Shown piece by piece: positions 35,217 to 45,030 of a stretch of 64,000 nucleotides of DNA (the first letter of the stretch is position 1; every line of letters starts with the position of its first letter). The DNA is from JAHCHG01 sp041745765 (GTDB taxonomy: Bacteria; Acidobacteriota; Blastocatellia; Pyrinomonadales; Pyrinomonadaceae). Below the pieces are notes generated by a model, which did not search any database, was not told the DNA's origin, and saw only the letters and a list, made by a program, of their open reading frames with translations. The stretch lies in NCBI GenBank assembly GCA_041745765.1, contig JBGTIH010000094.1:62001-126000 (forward strand), written 5' to 3'. The translations under genes and the position numbers were made by a program.

Positions 35217-37025
35217 TTATTTAACAGGTAAAATATCTGGACTATAAAGATGAGACCATTTTTGGCTGAAACTCAAGCGGATAAAATTTTCTATTTCCTC
35301 AGTCGTCTGCAATTCTCCGATTTTTTTAGCAACTTCGCGGGCTTCTTCAAATGCGATTCCGGCAACAGTTTTGCGAACCCGCGCAATCGAGTTGATATTC
35401 ATACTCAATTCCTTTGCACCGAGTCCGATCAAAATCGGCGCGTAAAACGGCGAACCCGCCATTTCTCCGCAGACGATTACCGGAATTTCGCGTTTATCCG
35501 CTTCACTCAAAACTTTTTCGATTGACAGCAAAACCGCCGGATGCAGAGTTTTAAACCAATCGGCAACTGTTTCATTATCGCGGTCAACCGCTAATAAGTA
35601 TTGAACTAAATCATTAGTTCCCAAGCTCAAAAAATCAACTTCTTTCGATATTTCCTCAATCGTCAAAACTGCCGAAGGAACTTCGATCATTGCACCGATC
35701 TTCGGATTTCCAAAAGCAATTTTATTTTTCTTTAAATTATTTTTCTCTTTTCGCAATATCGCTTTAACTTTAATAATTTCCGCAACATCAGAAATCATTG
35801 GTAAAAGAATGTCAATATTATATCCGGCAGAAGCCTGCAGAATTGCGCGAAGTTGAGTTCTCAGTTCTTTTTGCTGTGATAAACCGAGTCGGATTCCGCG
35901 TAAACCCAACGCGGGATTTTTTTCCGTGTTCAGATTTTCACTTGTCACTTGATCAGCACTTAAATCGAAAGTTCTTATTTTGACCCCTTTTTCACCTACT
36001 AATTTGCCGATAGTTTGATATGCTTCGATTTGCTCTGATTCTGACGGAAATCCTTTGTATTGATTAAATAAAAACTCCGAGCGATAAAGCCCGACACCTT
36101 GTGCGCCGAGTTTTTCGGCTTTCTCATATCCAGTGTTTAAATCGAGGTTTGCCCGAATAATAATCTCTCTGCCGTCCAAAGTTTTGGCATTTCCCTTCGG
36201 AGTTTCAACGGCTTCAAGATTTCCCTTCTGAAAATGCGCGGCGGCAACTTTATATTCATTTACGGTTTCTTGCGTCGGATGCAAAATAACCTGCCCGTTA
36301 TATCCGTCAACAATCACATCATCGCCCGTTTTTACGCGCCGCAGAATATTTTTCGTACCGGTAACGGCGGGCAAATTCAATTCTCTCGCTAAAATAAATG
36401 TGTGCGAAGTCCAGCCGCCGTTTTCGGCAATAATCGCTTTCAGCTGGCTGTTTGTCAATTCAATTAAGGTCGAAGGTTTAACTTCTTTGGCAACGATTAT
36501 TGAATCTTTTTCTAAACTGATAATTGATTTTTCGCCGCCGCCGAGAGCATTAAGCAAGCGGTCGGAAATGTCTTGCAAATCAATATACCGATCCCGTAAA
36601 TGTTCATCTGAAATGGTTTTATAGTTTGAAATGTAACTGTCAAGAATAATTTTTACAGCCCATTCGGCATTTACTTTTTGATCCTTTATTTTATTTTCGA
36701 TTTTGGTGAAAAGTGATTGATCTTCAAGAATTAAAAGATGAGCATCAAAAATATCGGCTTTTTCTTCTTTTACTAATTTTTTGTTTTGAGAACTGATTTT
36801 TTTTAACTGTTTTTTTGTTAAACGAATTGCGGCAGTAAAACGCCGGATTTCGCGTTCAACTTGCGATTCGTTGATGTTGATACGATAAAATTGTCGGGTT
36901 TGTCCGTGCAGACAGACGATTTTCCCAATCGCAACACCTCTCGAAACAGCTCTTGAAGTCAGTCTGATTTCACCGTTGTTTTTATGTGAGGGAACATTTA
37001 ACTCTTTTTTATCAAAAACCATCAT
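35217..37025 (-). CDS. ptsI: Phosphoenolpyruvate-protein phosphotransferase (PTS enzyme I)
   Basis: 602 residues; two adjacent ATG codons at the start. Enzyme I takes phosphate from phosphoenolpyruvate and passes it to HPr. Seen: the N-domain starting RAVSRGVAIGKIV, the phospho-His loop GGWTSHTFILARELNLPAVTG (split for length; His near residue 204), and the PEP-binding C-domain with RSEFLF, LPMISDVAE, SLGTNDLVQYLLAVDR and the catalytic Cys in VIVCGEMAG. There is no GAF domain, so it is enzyme I and not PtsP-Ntr. No HPr or EII genes are near; it may serve regulation, as in many Acidobacteria. Confidence 0.95.
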   Translation of the reverse strand: MMVFDKKELNVPSHKNNGEIRLTSRAVSRGVAIGKIVCLHGQTRQFYRININESQVEREIRRFTAAIRLTKKQLKKISSQNKKLVKEEKADIFDAHLLILEDQSLFTKIENKIKDQKVNAEWAVKIILDSYISNYKTISDEHLRDRYIDLQDISDRLLNALGGGEKSIISLEKDSIIVAKEVKPSTLIELTNSQLKAIIAENGGWTSHTFILARELNLPAVTGTKNILRRVKTGDDVIVDGYNGQVILHPTQETVNEYKVAAAHFQKGNLEAVETPKGNAKTLDGREIIIRANLDLNTGYEKAEKLGAQGVGLYRSEFLFNQYKGFPSESEQIEAYQTIGKLVGEKGVKIRTFDLSADQVTSENLNTEKNPALGLRGIRLGLSQQKELRTQLRAILQASAGYNIDILLPMISDVAEIIKVKAILRKEKNNLKKNKIAFGNPKIGAMIEVPSAVLTIEEISKEVDFLSLGTNDLVQYLLAVDRDNETVADWFKTLHPAVLLSIEKVLSEADKREIPVIVCGEMAGSPFYAPILIGLGAKELSMNINSIARVRKTVAGIAFEEAREVAKKIGELQTTEEIENFIRLSFSQKWSHLYSPDILPVK

Positions 37026-37086
37026 TTCAAATTAAAAAATATATGTATAAAACAGTTTGAAAATCTGATGAAAACTTGTGAGGTAA

Positions 37087-37641
37087 TCATTTTTCTATAT
37101 GTTTTGATTTTTCGACCATTATTTCTACTGCTTCTTCCGCCGAACTCGCAAAATCAAGGTATGAAAGATCGGATTTGCTGACAACTAGATTGCTTTCCCA
37201 GGCTTTGACAACATCCTTCCAACAATCGCCGAGCAAAATCAACGGGCGTTTTGCCAAAACTCCGGTTTGCAGTTTGTTCCAGACGAGTGAAATTTCCGTC
37301 ACCGTTCCCATTCCGCCGCGCAAGGCGATGAAGCCGACCGAGCGCGTAATCAAATTTTGCAAGCGGTCGTAAAAATGATCGGTCGCGACTTTATCGGTCA
37401 GGTAGCGGTTCGGTTCGGATTTGAATTGATTCATCACGATGCCGAAAACGCGCCCGCCTTTTTCACGTGCTCCGCGCGAAGCCGCTTCCATGACCCCTAA
37501 ATATCCGCCCGTGCAGATCGTAAAACCCGCTTCCGCCAGCATTGCGCCGACCTGTTTTGCCTGCTGATATTCTTCGGATTTTTCGCTACACCGCGAACCG
37601 CCGAAAATTGTTACGATTTTATCTTCAGAAGTGTTTATCAC
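37087..37641 (-). CDS. LOG-family protein (lysine decarboxylase-like Rossmann fold)
   Basis: 184 residues from a GTG start. The fold is that of the LOG/TIGR00725 group: FGGSRCS near the N-terminus, TGGYLGVMEAASRGA, and the signature GGMGTVTEISLVW (family PGGxGTxxE). LOG enzymes release cytokinin base from its riboside monophosphate; bacterial members may act on other nucleotides, so the substrate is uncertain. Confidence 0.9.
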   Translation of the reverse strand: MINTSEDKIVTIFGGSRCSEKSEEYQQAKQVGAMLAEAGFTICTGGYLGVMEAASRGAREKGGRVFGIVMNQFKSEPNRYLTDKVATDHFYDRLQNLITRSVGFIALRGGMGTVTEISLVWNKLQTGVLAKRPLILLGDCWKDVVKAWESNLVVSKSDLSYLDFASSAEEAVEIMVEKSKHIEK

Positions 37642-37714
37642 GTTACTTTTTTTCCATTTTTGAAAAAGTTAAAACTACGGTGTTTATTATATACAACTCG
37701 ATAAATTAGACAAA

Positions 37715-39124
37715 TCACGCCGCTTCGAGTTTTTCGACTTCTTCGGGCGTTAAATTTCCGGCATCGTGAATCGCTTTTGTCGTATTTGTAAAAAACAAGA
37801 TTACGCTGCCGACAATGAAAAACACGATAATAGCCAAAATAGCGTGGCGATAAGAACCTGTGCTGGCAACGACGATTCCGAAAACCAGATTTCCCAACCA
37901 CGAAGTTCCCTTTTCGGAAATTTCGTACAGCCCGAAAAATGAAGATTCGCGACCGCGCGGAATCATCTGCGAATAAAGCGAACGCGAAAGTGCCTGCACG
38001 CTTCCTAAAACCAAGCCGATAAAAACAGCCATAATCCAGGCGTGAAAAGTATTTGCCAAGAATCCGTAAGCGTATAAAACAATCCCGCACCAGATTCCGA
38101 GACAAACCAGAATAGTCTTTTTCGCGCCGATTATTCTTGATAATCTTTCAAAAACCAGCGCACCGACCAAAGCCGCAATCTGTGCGACCAGAAAAATTCC
38201 GAGCAGAAACGATTGATTCGTTGCCCTTTCTTCGACGGTAAATAATTCCTGCGAAAGAAAGATCGAAGAATTTAAAATTACAGTCTGAATGCCGTCATTA
38301 TAAAAAAGGTAAGCAATCAAAAAAGCAAGGGTATGACGCAGATTTTTGATCTCTTTTAATGTTTGCCAAACTTCACTGAAACCGATAAAAATCAAAGGTT
38401 TTTCGATGACGGACTCTTTGACGGCAATGCGTGATTTTATATAATAAAAAGTCAGAAAACCGAAAATTCCCCACCAGAGCGAAGCCGAAAGCATCGAGAT
38501 TCTGACCGCCATTCCGGCATCTATTCCGAGACCGTCTGCATTATTTATCAACAAAAGACACAAAACCAAAATCACCACTCCGCCTAGATAGCCGACGGCA
38601 AAACCGTAACTCGAAATCTTGTCGCGTTTGTCTTCGGTCGTAATGTCCACCAAAAATGCGTTGTAAAAAACATTGGCGGCGGCAAAGCTCATATTGGCGA
38701 TCATCATCAGCAGACAGCCGAGCAAATAATTATCACCCGAAATGAAAAATAAAAGACTGCCCGCGACAACACCGAGATAGCAAAAAACCGCCATCAGCTT
38801 TTTTTTCAGATGCGTATAATCGGCAATCGCGCCAAGAATCGGCAGAAAGAAAACCTGCACGAAAATCGAAAGCGCAAGTGCAGTCGGAACAAGTGAAGTC
38901 GCCGTGATCGAACCGATAAAACCGAGATCGAAAATCGCACCGTTTTCGCACCCTTCGGCATTGGCAAGCCTTCGGCAAACATCGGCTTGCGCCAACGCCG
39001 TCAGATACGGTCCGAGCAAAACGCTGATGACAACCGTATAAAACGCGGAGTTTGCCCAATCATACATCAGCCAGCCGAAAATCTCTTTGCGGTCGTTTGG
39101 TGGAAGGTTTATTTCTTTTTTCAT
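37715..39124 (-). CDS. MFS transporter, UMF1 family
   Basis: 469 residues with about twelve membrane helices. The N-terminal signature FGWLMYDWANSAFYTVVISVLLGPYL and the central loop between helices 6 and 7 fit the UMF1/Atg22-like branch of the major facilitator superfamily. Its ATG overlaps the stop of the upstream metalloenzyme gene as ATGA, so the two are coupled. Substrate unknown; Atg22 relatives move amino acids. Confidence 0.9.
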   Translation of the reverse strand: MKKEINLPPNDRKEIFGWLMYDWANSAFYTVVISVLLGPYLTALAQADVCRRLANAEGCENGAIFDLGFIGSITATSLVPTALALSIFVQVFFLPILGAIADYTHLKKKLMAVFCYLGVVAGSLLFFISGDNYLLGCLLMMIANMSFAAANVFYNAFLVDITTEDKRDKISSYGFAVGYLGGVVILVLCLLLINNADGLGIDAGMAVRISMLSASLWWGIFGFLTFYYIKSRIAVKESVIEKPLIFIGFSEVWQTLKEIKNLRHTLAFLIAYLFYNDGIQTVILNSSIFLSQELFTVEERATNQSFLLGIFLVAQIAALVGALVFERLSRIIGAKKTILVCLGIWCGIVLYAYGFLANTFHAWIMAVFIGLVLGSVQALSRSLYSQMIPRGRESSFFGLYEISEKGTSWLGNLVFGIVVASTGSYRHAILAIIVFFIVGSVILFFTNTTKAIHDAGNLTPEEVEKLEAA

Positions 39125-40017
39125 TTGCTTAAAAGTTCGATAATTGTCGGTGTAATATCGGTTAAATCTTTTATTCGTTCCGCAATTTCATTCTTTCTTC
39201 TGCCCCAGATAATCGCCGGAACGTCATTTAGAGTGTGATTGCGAATGGACAAATCTTCTATGTTTCCGTGGTCGCTTGTCAAGATAAAAGTCGTTTTTTC
39301 AAAATCAATCCGCTTTAGAGTTTCGCGGATAAACTCCGCAAGCTGCGGCAGATGAAGCGCGGCTTTATCAAAATCCTGATCGTGTCCGATTTTGTCGGTG
39401 ATGAAATGTTCATACAGTATAAAGCGATAATTTTCAGTCAAATTTGCCAGAATTTCCGCCGCGTCTATCGCAGAAAATAACGGAACTTTCATATTTTTTT
39501 CGATCAGTGTTTTATTGGTAAAATCGTGAAAAAGTGATTTTCTTCCGATTAGATCGGGCAATTTGTTAAATCGCATTTCCGCCGCTTCGACCGCACAGGT
39601 CGTCGCGGATTTCCAGCGCGGAGTTTCCGAAAAAAACTGCGGCGTATAGGTGTTGGCAAAAATATTCGGTTCGATTTTTTTGTTTTTAAGCTGCAAAAAA
39701 ATCGAATTTTCTTTAATTACATCGCGCAGTTTTTCATTCGGAAATCCTTGTTTGTGCATTCCCAGAATTTTCGGAGCATTGATTCCGGTCAAAATCGTCG
39801 TTTGCCCCGACGCGCTCTGCGGACGACCTTCGACACCAAGTCGCGGATCAGCGGCGACAATTTTGCCTTCAAAAAAAACTTTCTTTTCTTCACCAGTAAA
39901 ATTATTAAGCGGTTCGATATTTTCAATTTGTCCCAGCGGATTCATTTCCGCTTTCTCTCCAATTCCAAGACCATCTATAAAAAATAAGATTACGGATGTT
40001 TCCTGAATTTTTGTCAT
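39121..40017 (-). CDS. Alkaline-phosphatase-superfamily metalloenzyme
   Basis: 298 residues. Metal-site motifs of the phosphatase/phosphoglycerate mutase superfamily: FFIDGLG (first Asp), SASGQTTILTG (nucleophile region), TDKIGHDQDF and LTSDHGNIED. It is shorter than iPGM or phosphopentomutase and lacks the iPGM insert, so it is probably a phosphatase, mutase or phosphotransferase of unknown substrate. Translationally coupled to the UMF1 transporter, which suggests a linked transport-and-modification role. Confidence 0.82.
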   Translation of the reverse strand: MTKIQETSVILFFIDGLGIGEKAEMNPLGQIENIEPLNNFTGEEKKVFFEGKIVAADPRLGVEGRPQSASGQTTILTGINAPKILGMHKQGFPNEKLRDVIKENSIFLQLKNKKIEPNIFANTYTPQFFSETPRWKSATTCAVEAAEMRFNKLPDLIGRKSLFHDFTNKTLIEKNMKVPLFSAIDAAEILANLTENYRFILYEHFITDKIGHDQDFDKAALHLPQLAEFIRETLKRIDFEKTTFILTSDHGNIEDLSIRNHTLNDVPAIIWGRRKNEIAERIKDLTDITPTIIELLSK

Positions 40018-40291
40018 AACTGAAATTTACCAATATTTCGATAAAAAATACATTTTGCTTTTACATAAAAATCATTGGGATAGATTCCTATAAATTGCAT
40101 AGAATCATAACTTTAATTTGCTTTTTTTTGGAAATAACTTGACTTTACGGGCTAGAAAATATAAATTTCAAGCACTATTCTATTTTAAAGAACTTTCAAT
40201 TCTTTAATGCTTTTCAACAGGTTTAACAAAAGTTTTCTTTTGATAAAAGCGAACTTGCGGTATTTTTCAGTAAAAGAGGAGGGAAATTTAT

Positions 40292-42046
40292 ATGTTTGGA
40301 ACTAAAATAAATGAGTTCACGCGAACGGTACTTTATTCATTATCGTGCCTTTGTATCGTAGTTTTGGCTTTATGGTTCGGTGCAGCCATAAACACCACAT
40401 CAGCTAAATCAGAAGCGAAAAACGATCTCGGCGGCGGAACGACGTTTCCGGGAACAAACACCGGTGCGATTCCCGATAGAGGAACCGCCGGTTGCGGACC
40501 GCCGGCTGGACCGGTCAGAGATGTTTCTTTTTCCGTTACGGGAATAAGCGGCGCACCAACTGCAGTTTCGCTCAATGCGAATCTGACACACAGTTGGGTC
40601 GGTGACGTTAATGCATCGCTGATTGCTCCGAATGGAACGGAACACGTTATTTTCAGCCGCACAGGTGCGATAACCGCGACAAGTTGTGGCGATTCGTCCG
40701 ATTTGCTCGGTGTATATAATTTTACAGATTCGGCAGCCGGTGTTAATTGGTGGCAAGCCGCCGCAACTGCCGGTGGTGCTGATCCGATTCCTCCCGGAAA
40801 CTATAGAACAACCCAAGCCGGTCCGCAGGCAACAGCCAATAATTCTCCGGCAACCAACCTTTCTGCTGCTTTCAGCGGAGTTGCCAATCCGAACGGAAAC
40901 TGGATTCTCCGTTTATCGGATGTCGGCGGCGGTGATACCGGGTCAATTTCGGCGGCAAATTTAACAATAACAGGTGCCGCAGCTCCTTCCGGTCCGGCTA
41001 AAAACGATTTTGACGGCGACGGAAAAACAGATTATGCGGTTGTTCGCAACACCACAGCCTTAGCGGACGGTGAAACCAGAGTCAACAGTGATATAAGCGT
41101 CGAACGCGGATCAATGTTTAAAGAAACAAGCATCGAAAATCTTTTAGTAAATCCGGGATCGAGTCGCGTTTGGTATATTAATAACAGCAGTAACAATTCA
41201 AATACTATTCGAGGCTTCGGCACCGGAGCTGCCGGCGAAGCTTTTGTGCCGGAAGATTTTGACGGCGACGGCAAAGCCGACATCGCTATCTGGCGCGGTG
41301 TCGCTTCTTCAGGTCCAAACGGAGCATTTTTCTATGTTCTGAACAGTTCAACCAATACCGTTACACAAACAGATTTCGGCATTCTAGGCGATAATCCGAC
41401 CGTAGTCGGCGATTATGACGGCGACGGTAAAGCCGATCCGGCAGTTTTCCGTTGTCCGGCATTCCCGCCCGGTGGTCAATGTTTCTATTATTACAAAGGA
41501 ACAAACAATAATCCTGCCGGAAACATTACGTTTGTTCCGTGGGGAAATAACGGTCCGAGCGATATTTTCCCGAATCGCGGCGATTTTGACGGCGACGGTA
41601 AATTTGACTTCTGTGTCCAACGGACTAATCCGAACCAAGCCGGACAAGGACAATTCGTCTTACGCAGATCATCTGACGGCGGTGTTGAATACGTTAATTG
41701 GAACACAAGTTCTGCTCTGATCGTTCCGGGCGACTATGACGGCGACGGCAAGAGCGATTTTATGACTGTTCGTGTCATCAGCGGTGCTGTCCAATGGGCT
41801 TTATTGACCCGCACGGGAGCGCAATCCTATACCACATTTGGTAGAACAATTACCGGATTTACAGAATTTCTCGCTCAGGGCGATTATGACGGCGACGGCA
41901 AGACAGATATTGCGGTATTCCGTCGTGATAACAATAATGCGGACAACTGTTTCTGGTATGTTCTCAGATCGAGCGACGGTGCGCTGCAAACGTTTGAATA
42001 CGGTTCGACGACCGATACTCCGCTCAGCGGTTGGGACATTAACTAA
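40292..42046 (+). CDS. Surface protein with P-domain and six FG-GAP/VCBS-type repeats
   Basis: 584 residues with a strong ribosome-binding site (gaggaggga). Signal sequence about residues 15-38. A proprotein-convertase P-domain-like beta sandwich covers about residues 60-235 (VSLNANLTHSWVGDVNASLI, GNWILRLSDVGGGDTGSI). Then six calcium-binding DxDGDGKxD motifs near residues 239, 322, 374, 430, 481 and 530, the last four at about 50-residue spacing, as in FG-GAP/VCBS propellers. Such proteins are exported and bind calcium and partner molecules. No catalytic residues seen. Confidence 0.9.
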   Translation: MFGTKINEFTRTVLYSLSCLCIVVLALWFGAAINTTSAKSEAKNDLGGGTTFPGTNTGAIPDRGTAGCGPPAGPVRDVSFSVTGISGAPTAVSLNANLTHSWVGDVNASLIAPNGTEHVIFSRTGAITATSCGDSSDLLGVYNFTDSAAGVNWWQAAATAGGADPIPPGNYRTTQAGPQATANNSPATNLSAAFSGVANPNGNWILRLSDVGGGDTGSISAANLTITGAAAPSGPAKNDFDGDGKTDYAVVRNTTALADGETRVNSDISVERGSMFKETSIENLLVNPGSSRVWYINNSSNNSNTIRGFGTGAAGEAFVPEDFDGDGKADIAIWRGVASSGPNGAFFYVLNSSTNTVTQTDFGILGDNPTVVGDYDGDGKADPAVFRCPAFPPGGQCFYYYKGTNNNPAGNITFVPWGNNGPSDIFPNRGDFDGDGKFDFCVQRTNPNQAGQGQFVLRRSSDGGVEYVNWNTSSALIVPGDYDGDGKSDFMTVRVISGAVQWALLTRTGAQSYTTFGRTITGFTEFLAQGDYDGDGKTDIAVFRRDNNNADNCFWYVLRSSDGALQTFEYGSTTDTPLSGWDIN

Positions 42047-42072
42047 TTTTTTAACAACTTAAACTTTGGATT

Positions 42073-42102
42073 GAGGCTGATAAATTTGAATTTCTCAGCC
42101 TC
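42073..42102 (+). terminator. Terminator after the FG-GAP protein gene
   Basis: Stem gaggctga / tcagcctc with a 14-nt loop followed by ttttattttt, 26 bp after the stop codon. It also lies at the 3' end of the convergent HemD-like gene. Confidence 0.85.
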
Positions 42103-42104
42103 TT

Positions 42105-42839
42105 TTATTTTTCTTGAAAAAATGTTGGGTGGAAACCATTTTCCACCAACATTTGAAACATTACTTCATTAAAAGCGGAAAATCTGACATCTGAAAAAAT
42201 ATTTTGTTTATTTGTGTCGGAAAAAATAAATTTGAAACCAACCAAATCAGAAGGATCGGAAAAAATAATTTCGTCAATCGCGCCGCCTGTCAAAAGAGCT
42301 TTTAACTTTGTTGTTGCTGTTTTTTCAAACTCCAGAATTTTATAAACATCTATTTCCTTGACATCCGCGAACGCCGAACTTTTTAATTTTTTGGTCAATT
42401 CGATGTTTTTTGATTTTTCCTTCAAAACCAAAAATGTTAGACTTTGCAAGCAGTCAAATGATAAATAATCATTCAGCAATGCGAATATTTTTTCGGTTTC
42501 AATTTTATTTGAAATAATATCGGCGTGAATTTCCGAAAATCTAAGCCTGTCGGCAACTGCTTCACCAAAAGCGCAAATTCTGACCTGATCCAAATCAAAC
42601 AAATCAATTTCTTTTGAATTAAGAAACTCAATAAAATAATCAACCGTAAAAACATCGGTAAATATAATCCAGTCATAATTTACGGCATTTTTTAGGAGAA
42701 CTTTAATTTCGCTTTCAAATACGATTTCCGAGGTTCTGATATTTGGGATTAAAAATACTTTTGCACCATTTTCTCTTAGTTTAGAAATAATCGTTTTATT
42801 TAGCGGAGTCGAAAAAAGAGCGTAGGATTTTTGATTCAT
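42105..42839 (-). CDS. Uroporphyrinogen-III synthase-like protein (HemD family)
   Basis: 244 residues from the ATG at 42839; the longer frame to 43139 would overlap the divergent nucleotidyltransferase gene and was discarded. Sequence layout fits HemD: LFSTPLNKTIISKLRENGAKVFLIP at the start (split by reading), YDWIIFTDVFTVDYF, ICAFGEAVADRL, and a final VRFSAFNEVMFQMLVENGFHP. HemD closes the tetrapyrrole ring in heme synthesis. Similarity is loose, as is normal for the family, so function is probable and not certain. No other heme genes are near. Confidence 0.7.
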   Translation of the reverse strand: MNQKSYALFSTPLNKTIISKLRENGAKVFLIPNIRTSEIVFESEIKVLLKNAVNYDWIIFTDVFTVDYFIEFLNSKEIDLFDLDQVRICAFGEAVADRLRFSEIHADIISNKIETEKIFALLNDYLSFDCLQSLTFLVLKEKSKNIELTKKLKSSAFADVKEIDVYKILEFEKTATTKLKALLTGGAIDEIIFSDPSDLVGFKFIFSDTNKQNIFSDVRFSAFNEVMFQMLVENGFHPTFFQEK

Positions 42840-42984
42840 AGTAAATGCCTTTTTATTTGATTTTAATGAGAAAAGACTTTTTCGCAAGTTTGCATAAAAA
42901 ATCTCGGAAAATAAATATATAAGTTTGAAATAATTTGAAAATGACACTTGCCAAATATCCGCTATAAATAAATAATTCTTAAAG

Positions 42985-43989
42985 ATGAAAGCAATGATTT
43001 TAGCCGCCGGATTCGGAACGCGGCTGTTTCCCTTAACAATTGATCGGACTAAACCGGCGATTCCCTTTCTGGGCAAACCGCTGGTTGGATATGTTGCCGA
43101 ATACATCGCCAAATTCGGCTTCAAAGATATAATCGTCAATCTTCACCACCAACCCGAATCCGTCAAAGAAGCACTCGGCGACGGCAGCGATTTCGGCGTA
43201 AATATTACTTATACAATTGAAGAACCAAAAATTCTCGGAACTGTCGGAGCTTTGGACAATGCACGTGAATATCTGGAAACCGACACTTTTTTAATCATCA
43301 ACGGTAAAATCATCACCGATATAGATATTTCAAAAGCCATCGAAACTCATAAAAAAAGCGGAGCAATCGCCACAATGGTTTTAAAGGATAACTCCAAACG
43401 CGAGAAATTTACCGAAGTTTTTGTTGAAAATGGCTGCGTAACGGGTTTCGGCGAAGGTTTTCCGCGACCTTTGAAAGAGATCCAAAATCCAAAATCCAAA
43501 ATCCAAAATCCGCTGATGTTCACCGGAATTCATATACTCGAACCGCGTGTTTTTGAATATATTCCGCGAGATGTTTATTCTGATATTGTGCCGACTTTTT
43601 ACAATCCGGCAATTAAAAACGGAGAAAAAATCGCGGCTCACATTGCGAGCGGAAAATGGTTTGAACTTTCGACAATTCCGCGTTATTTAGACATAAGTTT
43701 GGGAATGTTAAACGGAAACTCGGAAAGAATCATCATCGGAAAAAATTCAAACATCGCTTCATCTGCAAATATTGAAGATTCTGTAATCTGGGATAATGTT
43801 TCGATCAGCGAAAATGCCCAGGTTTTCCGGTCTATTATCGGCGACGGAGTTTCGATTAAAGATAATGAAATTCATCGAAACGTAGCAATTGTCAGGGCGG
43901 AAATGGTCAAAAATCATCCCGAAATTCCTCAAAAAGCCTTGAAAGGAACTTTTATAGGTGAAAATTATATTGTTTCATTAGATCAGTAA
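42985..43989 (+). CDS. Sugar-1-phosphate nucleotidyltransferase (MurU/GlmU/ManC type)
   Basis: 334 residues. The nucleotidyltransferase signature is ILAAGFGTRLFPLT...TKPAIPFLGKPL at the N-terminus. Then follow GTVGALDNAREYLETD, a substrate loop, and a left-handed beta-helix-like C-terminal region (about 245-330, IIIGKNSNIASSANIEDSVI). The gene for an AmgK-like sugar kinase follows 2 bp later; in Pseudomonas AmgK and MurU together recycle N-acetylmuramic acid, so this enzyme may make UDP-MurNAc. Residues about 165-175 (EIQNPKSKIQNP) are encoded by a heptamer repeat. Mannose-1-phosphate guanylyltransferase is the main alternative. Confidence 0.85.
   Translation: MKAMILAAGFGTRLFPLTIDRTKPAIPFLGKPLVGYVAEYIAKFGFKDIIVNLHHQPESVKEALGDGSDFGVNITYTIEEPKILGTVGALDNAREYLETDTFLIINGKIITDIDISKAIETHKKSGAIATMVLKDNSKREKFTEVFVENGCVTGFGEGFPRPLKEIQNPKSKIQNPLMFTGIHILEPRVFEYIPRDVYSDIVPTFYNPAIKNGEKIAAHIASGKWFELSTIPRYLDISLGMLNGNSERIIIGKNSNIASSANIEDSVIWDNVSISENAQVFRSIIGDGVSIKDNEIHRNVAIVRAEMVKNHPEIPQKALKGTFIGENYIVSLDQ
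43480..43507. repeat. Heptamer tandem repeat inside the nucleotidyltransferase gene (ATCCAAA x4)
   Basis: Four exact copies of atccaaa in frame. The same heptamer in the opposite direction appears in the pseudopilin leader (19615-19642). Confidence 0.85.
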
Positions 43990-43991
43990 TT

Positions 43992-45002
43992 ATGACGGCT
44001 GCACTCGAAAGACTTGAAACTTTTTTAAAAACTCAAAACAAGTCTGAAAGCATTAAAATACAACATCTTACGCCCGATGCCTCGACGCGTGAATATTTTC
44101 GTATCAATTGGCTTGGGAAAAATGCAATCGCTTGTGTTTATCCCGAATCTTTTCTGCCCGAAGATCAAACTTATCTGGACATTACAAAACTTTTTCAAAC
44201 GGCAAATCTTCCGGTTGCCGAAATTTATGATTTTGAACCTGTCCACGGCATTATAATTCTTGAAGATTTCGGCGATGCGATTCTGCGCGTTGTTCTGGAA
44301 CAATCAGATTTTGAAACTAAAGAAAACCTTATAAACCAAGCCATTACTTTAATTGCAAAAATTCAAACCGCAACTCCGATCGCTTTTGAGTTGAATTCGA
44401 TCGCTTCCCGACTTAAATTTGACGAAGAAAAACTCTGTTGGGAATTAAACTTTTTCAAAACACATTATTTTGAAAGTTTAAACGAATTGAAATTATCAAA
44501 AGAAACAGAAGAAAATCTGCAAAAAGAATTTTCCGAACTTTCAATCGCGCTTGAGAATCAAGCAAAAATTCTCTGCCATCGTGATTTTCACGCGGCGAAC
44601 GTTATGGTTGACAGCGAATATCAACTTAAAATCATAGATCATCAAGACGCAAGAATCGGTTCGGTCGCGTATGATTTGGTTTCTCTGCTTCTTGACCGCG
44701 TTTTGGAAACGCCCGATAAAGATTGGATGGATGAGAAAAAGCTTTTTTTTCTTGATGAAAGAGAACAACTAGGTTTAGAAAAAATCAATTTTGAACATTT
44801 TGATCACGAATTTGATCTGATGACCGTGCAGAGATGTTTAAAAGCAATCGGAACTTTTTCCAATCAAACGGCAAATTATGGTAAAACTAATTATATACAA
44901 TTCATCTTCCCAATGTTTCGCATTGTTTTAGAGGCTTTGGAAAGATTAAAAAAATTCCCTGTTTTACGGGAAACAATCAAAAAAGAATTGAATAAAGCTT
45001 AA
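43992..45002 (+). CDS. Aminoglycoside-phosphotransferase-fold sugar kinase (AmgK-like)
   Basis: 336 residues. APH-type kinase fold: PDASTREYFRINW near the N-terminus, ILEDFGDAIL in the hinge, catalytic loop LCHRDFHAANVMV (HxDxxxxN) and DHQDARIGSVAYDLVSLL (metal Asp). This is the pattern of AmgK, the anomeric kinase for N-acetylmuramate and N-acetylglucosamine. The 2-bp spacing to the nucleotidyltransferase gene supports a joint role in cell-wall recycling. Likely periplasm-derived sugars are salvaged in the cytoplasm. The substrate is inferred from context only. Confidence 0.82.
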   Translation: MTAALERLETFLKTQNKSESIKIQHLTPDASTREYFRINWLGKNAIACVYPESFLPEDQTYLDITKLFQTANLPVAEIYDFEPVHGIIILEDFGDAILRVVLEQSDFETKENLINQAITLIAKIQTATPIAFELNSIASRLKFDEEKLCWELNFFKTHYFESLNELKLSKETEENLQKEFSELSIALENQAKILCHRDFHAANVMVDSEYQLKIIDHQDARIGSVAYDLVSLLLDRVLETPDKDWMDEKKLFFLDEREQLGLEKINFEHFDHEFDLMTVQRCLKAIGTFSNQTANYGKTNYIQFIFPMFRIVLEALERLKKFPVLRETIKKELNKA

Positions 45003-45030
45003 AGAAAAATTCAACGGAGGAAATCTGACT

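Noticed and set aside
40139..40165. Possible sigma-70 promoter TTGACT-N15-TATAAA before the FG-GAP gene
   Set aside because: Spacing of 15 is short and similar AT-rich matches are easy to find by chance; not listed.
42840..43139. N-terminal extension of the HemD-like protein
   Set aside because: It would overlap the divergent nucleotidyltransferase gene by 155 bp; the ATG at 42839 gives a family-like start.
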